DNA from: Phycisphaerales bacterium
Lineage (GTDB): Bacteria; Planctomycetota; Phycisphaerae; Phycisphaerales; UBA1924
NCBI GenBank assembly: GCA_007693765.1
Contig: RECZ01000173.1
Coordinates: 1-36,193, forward strand
DNA length: 36,193 bases
Reading direction: 5' to 3'
In this document: positions 32,601 to 36,193 of the stretch, in pieces
How the letters are laid out: each line of letters starts with the position of its first letter
Position numbering within the stretch: the stretch's first letter is position 1
Notes under the pieces: generated by a model
The model's database searches: none
The model's input: only the letters and a program-made list of their open reading frames with translations
Told to the model about the DNA's origin: nothing
Program-made: the position numbers and the translations under genes

Positions 32601-35600
32601 TCAGCGGTGCTCGACCCAGCAGTCCGTGCCGAAGGCGCCCAGCACGAGGCTGAGGTCGGCGAAGTCGATCACGCCGTCGCCGTTGACGTCGCCCGGCAAC
32701 GAATCGCCCGTCGCGCCGAACGAGCCCAGCACGAGGCTGAGGTCGGCGAAGTCGACCACGCCGTCGCCGTTGGCGTCGCCGGGGCACGGCGGCAGCGGCG
32801 CGAAGGCGCGGATGCCGACGTCGTCGATGTTCCAGCCGTGGTACGTGACGGTGGAGTCCGTCGGGCCCATGCCCCACCGCAGGTAGACCGTCGCCTCGCC
32901 GTCGGCGACGCCGGAGATGTTGTACGTCTGCAGCGACCAGGACTGCTCGTTGATCGTCGGCTGCGAGGGCGTGTCGTGCACCCACACATCGACCCAGTTC
33001 ACGCCGTCGTTGCTCGCCTGGAAACGCGCCTTGTCGAACTGCGAGGCCTCCACGCCCAGCCAGCGCCGGAACTTCACCATCGTGCCGCTCAGTTCGGAGC
33101 AATCGATCGCCGTCGTGGTCAGCCACTCCGTCGTCGTCATGCTGTTGGGGTAGTGCCCGTTGCCGACGGTCAGGTTGTAGCCGTACACGTTGTCACCCGT
33201 GAAGCCGCTGACCGGGTCGAAACGCCCCGAGGTGCCCAGGCCTTGCGGAACGCCGAATTCCCACAGGCCCTCCATCGCCCAACCCGGGTCGGTGTCCATG
33301 TTCCAGAAGTACACGAGGTCGCGGTCGCCGATCTCCATCAGCACCGTGCCGATGTTCGAATCGCCGCCGTCCGGGGGCGTGCCGCCGTCGTTGGCGCGGA
33401 AACCGAACGACGCCGGGCCGCGGTAGTTGAACTGCGGCGTGTAGAGCACCTCGTCGCCGAACGCGGCGAGGGTGTAGGGCACGGCGGTGATCGGCCCCGC
33501 GTTCGGGTCGCTCAGCGAGCCCGTCGTCGGGAGCGACTGGACGATGTACGTCAGCACGCCGGGGTCCTTGGGCAGGCCGTCGTCGGTCGCCTGAAGCGTG
33601 ATCAGCGTCGGGGTGTTGAGGTCGATGGTCTCGAACGAGTTCTGCGCGATCGGCGGGCGCGGCCCGCAGGCGCTGTACGACGAGAGATCGCTCATGAAGA
33701 AGTCCACCGGCACGCCGCCGCCCGCGGACAGCCCCGCGAGCCCGTCGTTCGCCGAGAGTTCGAGCCACGTGATGACGATCGTCCCATCGAAGTGCATCTG
33801 CACCTGGAACGTGTTCGACGTGCCCGCGGCGGCGAACTCCGGCACGTTCACCCACGACACCACGACGCGGTCGCTCAGCACGAGGTACGAGGCCTCGCCC
33901 GTGGTGCGCAGGTCGAGATCGTCAAAGAGCGCCGAGATGCGCGGCTGGTTGAAGTGGTTCGCCAGCGACTCGGTGAACGTCGTGTTGCCGGAGTTGAACG
34001 TGATGTACCCGTTGGTGCCGACCCAGAAGCGGTCGTAGGACACGCCGTAGAGCGAGACCTCGACGCCCGTGGGCAGGTTCACCAGCGCGAAGCCGTCGAG
34101 GAAGTTGGGCGTCCCCGAGGCGTTCACGAAGCTCAGCGCCGTGCCGCCCGTCGGGTCGACCGGCAGCGCGCTGATCGAGTCCTCGAAGCAGGCGTCGTAC
34201 GCGTCGACGGAGGCGCTGGGCGAGAGCGTGATCGTGGAGAAGGCGAGGTCGTTGGGGTTGCCCGTCGGGGTGAAGAGTTCGGTGAAGTAATCCGGGATCT
34301 GCGGTGTGGCGAACGTGTGGCACACGCCGCTGTTGTCGTTGAAGCCCTCGTTGCCCGCGCTGTCGGTCGCCTCGACGCGGAAGAAGTAGGTGGTGTTGGT
34401 CTGCAGGCCCAGCAGGTTCGCGGTGTGCGAGGTCTGCGTGCCCGGCGTGTTGGCGACCCCGGTGAACGTGCCGCACACCGTGCCATAGACCACGCGCGCC
34501 GTCGCCGGCTCATTGGTGGTGAAAGTAATGCGGGCGTCGCGCGGGTTGATGTCGGCGACCAGCACGTCGCTGATGACGGGGGCGACGCAGTCGATCGCCG
34601 CCATGCCCACGCGGGGGATGTTCGTTCCGCCCATGCCGTCGTCGGCGTCGATGTAGGTCACGGTGATGGTGTCGCCGTGGGCCACCAGCAGCGCGCCGGG
34701 GGTGGGCGTGGTGCTGAGCGGCAGGTCGGCGCGGAAATCGGCCGTCAGTTCGCCCGTCTCGGTGAGCGTGATCATGAAGCCCGCGGGATCGCTGTCGGAC
34801 ATCACGTGCACATCCACCGTCTCGATCTTGTCGTCATCGGTGTTCAGGTCGCAGTCGACGACCTGCACGTTCACCACGGCGTCGCACGAGAAGACCTGAC
34901 GGTTGAACTTCGCCAGACCCACCGTCGAGCAGTTCACCAGGAAGGGCGAAGCGCTGAGCGAGAACGCCTGCGGCCCTTGCGGCACGCTGAAGCCCAGCAC
35001 CTGCACCGACCACACGCCGGGCGTCGGGTTCTCGACGAACACCTGCTCGACGTTGTTGATGCGGTCGACCTGCGTGCGCACCGCGGGGTTGGCGGGGTTG
35101 GCGGGGTCGAGCGTCCACGGGTAGTGGCGCACGCCGTTCGGGTCCGTCACCACGAGGTCGAGGTCGTTCACCAGCGAGGGGTAGACGTTGGGCGTGCCGG
35201 CGGGGTCGTCCCACACCAGTGTGGCCTTGAACTCCTGCCCCGCGTCCACGTTCACCAGCACGTTGTACGTCTCGCCCTGCCCGACGGAAGCCTCGAGGAA
35301 GTTGCCCGAGCGCAGGTGCTCGATCGCCGGCTGCACACGGATGGAGCCATATCCCGTCTTGTAGTCGGGGCCGAAGTTCTCGATGTCCTCGGCGGTGTGG
35401 ATGAGGAACGCCTTGTACGTCGAGGGCAGCGGGTCCGGCTCGCCGGAGTACTGCACACGGAAGTCTTCGAGGATCAGCGCGATGGCGCCCGTCGCGGTGG
35501 GGGCGGCCATCGAGGTGCCGCACGCGCTGCCGTAGGACGTGTCGCTGGCGCTGGTGCTCGACGAGACGGTGCTGTTGCCGCCGTTCCAGTCCGGGCCGGC

Positions 35601-36193
35601 CGCGTCGGGGCCGTTCTGGCAGCCGGGCGCGGCGACGTCCGGCTTCAGACGGCCATCGGTCGTCGGCCCCCAACTGGTGAAGTTTGTCACCGCGTCGTTG
35701 TTCGAGTGCAGCGCGCCCACCGTGATGTGGTTCTTGGCGTTGGCCGGGGGCGCCGTGGTGCCGTAGCCGGTGCCGCACCGCCCGTTGCCGCGCTCGTTGC
35801 CCGCGGCGAAGACGATGCTGATCGTCGGGCCGAAGGCGCCCCGGGCGATCGAGTCGATGACGGTGGAGGTCACGCCGTACTCGCCGTGCCACGAGCAGGG
35901 GAAGTTGTTGGCGGCGACGTTGGTGCCGATGGAGTTGTTCGCGATCGCCGCGCCCCAGTTGTTGATGGCGTCGTCGTAGTCATCCTCCATATCACCCGGG
36001 TCGGTGTAGAGGAAGCCCTGCTGCAGCCCGCCCGGCTGCTGGAAGCCGTACGACTGGATGGTGACGCCCGGCGCCATGCCGCGGTATGTGCCGCCGCTGG
36101 CGTTGCCGCCGCCGCCGACTGTCCCCGAGACGTGCGTGGCGTGGCTGGAGAGGTTGGAGTTGTCACGGATGAACAGGCGTCCTTCGAAGTCCA
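32601..36193 (-). CDS. Multidomain secreted subtilase (S8) with dockerin-like C-terminus, 5' partial
   Basis: The frame is open to the right edge, so the N-terminus is missing here; ATG 36077 is internal. The 38 residues before that ATG include SSHATHVSGTVGG, the active-site His motif. Counting from ATG 36077, FAAGNERGNG holds the oxyanion Asn94 and ACGTSMAAP the catalytic Ser189; the Asp lies outside the window. A beta-sandwich typical of Kp43-like subtilases follows (ATLVWDDPAGTP, NDLDLVVTDPNG), then a fibronectin-III-like part (ARITFTTNEPATARVVYG), a NIDO-like region (ISALFDDLDLRTTGEASYLV), a cadherin/Ig-like part and a MAM/InhA-like sandwich (WNMDTDPGWAMEGLWEFGVP). Two calcium-binding GDxNGDG repeats end it. 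It is probably an extracellular protease; substrate unknown. Confidence 0.9.
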   Translation of the reverse strand, partial: DFEGRLFIRDNSNLSSHATHVSGTVGGGGNASGGTYRGMAPGVTIQSYGFQQPGGLQQGFLYTDPGDMEDDYDDAINNWGAAIANNSIGTNVAANNFPCSWHGEYGVTSTVIDSIARGAFGPTISIVFAAGNERGNGRCGTGYGTTAPPANAKNHITVGALHSNNDAVTNFTSWGPTTDGRLKPDVAAPGCQNGPDAAGPDWNGGNSTVSSSTSASDTSYGSACGTSMAAPTATGAIALILEDFRVQYSGEPDPLPSTYKAFLIHTAEDIENFGPDYKTGYGSIRVQPAIEHLRSGNFLEASVGQGETYNVLVNVDAGQEFKATLVWDDPAGTPNVYPSLVNDLDLVVTDPNGVRHYPWTLDPANPANPAVRTQVDRINNVEQVFVENPTPGVWSVQVLGFSVPQGPQAFSLSASPFLVNCSTVGLAKFNRQVFSCDAVVNVQVVDCDLNTDDDKIETVDVHVMSDSDPAGFMITLTETGELTADFRADLPLSTTPTPGALLVAHGDTITVTYIDADDGMGGTNIPRVGMAAIDCVAPVISDVLVADINPRDARITFTTNEPATARVVYGTVCGTFTGVANTPGTQTSHTANLLGLQTNTTYFFRVEATDSAGNEGFNDNSGVCHTFATPQIPDYFTELFTPTGNPNDLAFSTITLSPSASVDAYDACFEDSISALPVDPTGGTALSFVNASGTPNFLDGFALVNLPTGVEVSLYGVSYDRFWVGTNGYITFNSGNTTFTESLANHFNQPRISALFDDLDLRTTGEASYLVLSDRVVVSWVNVPEFAAAGTSNTFQVQMHFDGTIVITWLELSANDGLAGLSAGGGVPVDFFMSDLSSYSACGPRPPIAQNSFETIDLNTPTLITLQATDDGLPKDPGVLTYIVQSLPTTGSLSDPNAGPITAVPYTLAAFGDEVLYTPQFNYRGPASFGFRANDGGTPPDGGDSNIGTVLMEIGDRDLVYFWNMDTDPGWAMEGLWEFGVPQGLGTSGRFDPVSGFTGDNVYGYNLTVGNGHYPNSMTTTEWLTTTAIDCSELSGTMVKFRRWLGVEASQFDKARFQASNDGVNWVDVWVHDTPSQPTINEQSWSLQTYNISGVADGEATVYLRWGMGPTDSTVTYHGWNIDDVGIRAFAPLPPCPGDANGDGVVDFADLSLVLGSFGATGDSLPGDVNGDGVIDFADLSLVLGAFGTDCWVEHR
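32638..32693 (-). repeat. Tandem dockerin/EF-hand-like repeat, copy nearest the C-terminus
   Basis: This 56-bp block repeats at 32725-32780 (87-base period, 29 codons) with two mismatches. It encodes GDVNGDGVIDFADLSLVLG, with Asp/Asn calcium ligands in the DxNxDGxxDxxD pattern. Confidence 0.85.
32725..32780 (-). repeat. Tandem dockerin/EF-hand-like repeat, first copy
   Basis: Partner of the block at 32638-32693. It encodes GDANGDGVVDFADLSLVLG. The low DNA divergence suggests recent duplication or homogenisation within the gene. Confidence 0.85.

Noticed and set aside
1-36193. CRISPR arrays, tRNA/rRNA genes, insertion sequences, prophage
   Set aside because: No regularly spaced repeats, no RNA gene cores and no transposase or integrase-like proteins were seen on either strand.

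Overview
This is a GC-rich window (I estimate mid-60s % GC) with strong third-position G/C bias. It looks like a member of the Planctomycetota, probably the Phycisphaerae. That placement is an inference from three things: short secreted proteins ending in an IPLP + hydrophobic helix + Arg-rich tag (a PEP-CTERM-like sorting signal), a subtilase ending in two dockerin/EF-hand-like repeats of the GDxNGDGVxDFADLSLVL type, and an exosortase embedded in an exopolysaccharide locus. No rRNA, tRNA, CRISPR array, transposase or integrase was seen.

Layout. (1) Positions 1-1701 hold the 3' part of a secreted parallel beta-helix protein, closed by a strong intrinsic terminator (1747-1777). (2) Positions ~1854-25161 hold one long co-directional run of 18 genes, most joined by ATGA/GTGA stop-start overlaps and closed by a terminator at 25283-25309. 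Its order is: pyruvyl transferase, Wzx-like flippase, FrhB-like Fe-S protein, Wzy/ligase-like membrane protein, FemAB/CelD-type GNAT, second GNAT, GT2 glycosyltransferase, NodB deacetylase, Alg14/PssD and Alg13/PssE halves of a split glycosyltransferase, UDP-HexNAc 6-dehydrogenase, GT4-like glycosyltransferase, a nucleotidyltransferase-like protein with a left-handed beta-helix but no catalytic signature, exosortase, EpsI, Wzc-like chain-length factor/BY-kinase, a polyprenyl-phosphate sugar-phosphate transferase with an unusual N-terminal fusion, and a giant TPR protein. (3) Positions 25630-27530 hold two tandem paralogous secreted proteins with the IPLP tag, each with its own terminator. (4) Positions 28103-29062 (minus) hold a third, unrelated IPLP-tagged secreted protein. 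(5) Positions 29636-32449 hold a large Ala/Glu-rich coiled-coil putative lipoprotein. (6) Positions 32601-36193 (minus) hold a large multidomain subtilase that runs off the right edge.

How it fits together (inference). The operon encodes a Wzx/Wzy-type pathway. The sugar-phosphate transferase loads the lipid carrier, and the glycosyltransferases plus the PssD/PssE pair extend the repeat unit. The dehydrogenase supplies a uronic acid donor. The deacetylase, pyruvyl transferase and GNATs would decorate the glycan. Wzx flips it, the Wzy-like protein polymerises it, and the Wzc-like protein sets chain length. The exosortase (Cys184/Arg229/His249) and EpsI probably process and anchor the tagged proteins, three of which lie just downstream. 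An outer-membrane Wza-like exporter is not in the window.

The most unusual points are the paired 'dead' nucleotidyltransferase/beta-helix modules (one free, one possibly fused to the initiating transferase), a 92-bp perfectly identical DNA block covering the sorting tags of two otherwise diverged paralogs, and a low-GC GNAT gene flanked on both sides by tiny ORFs with exact stop-start overlaps.
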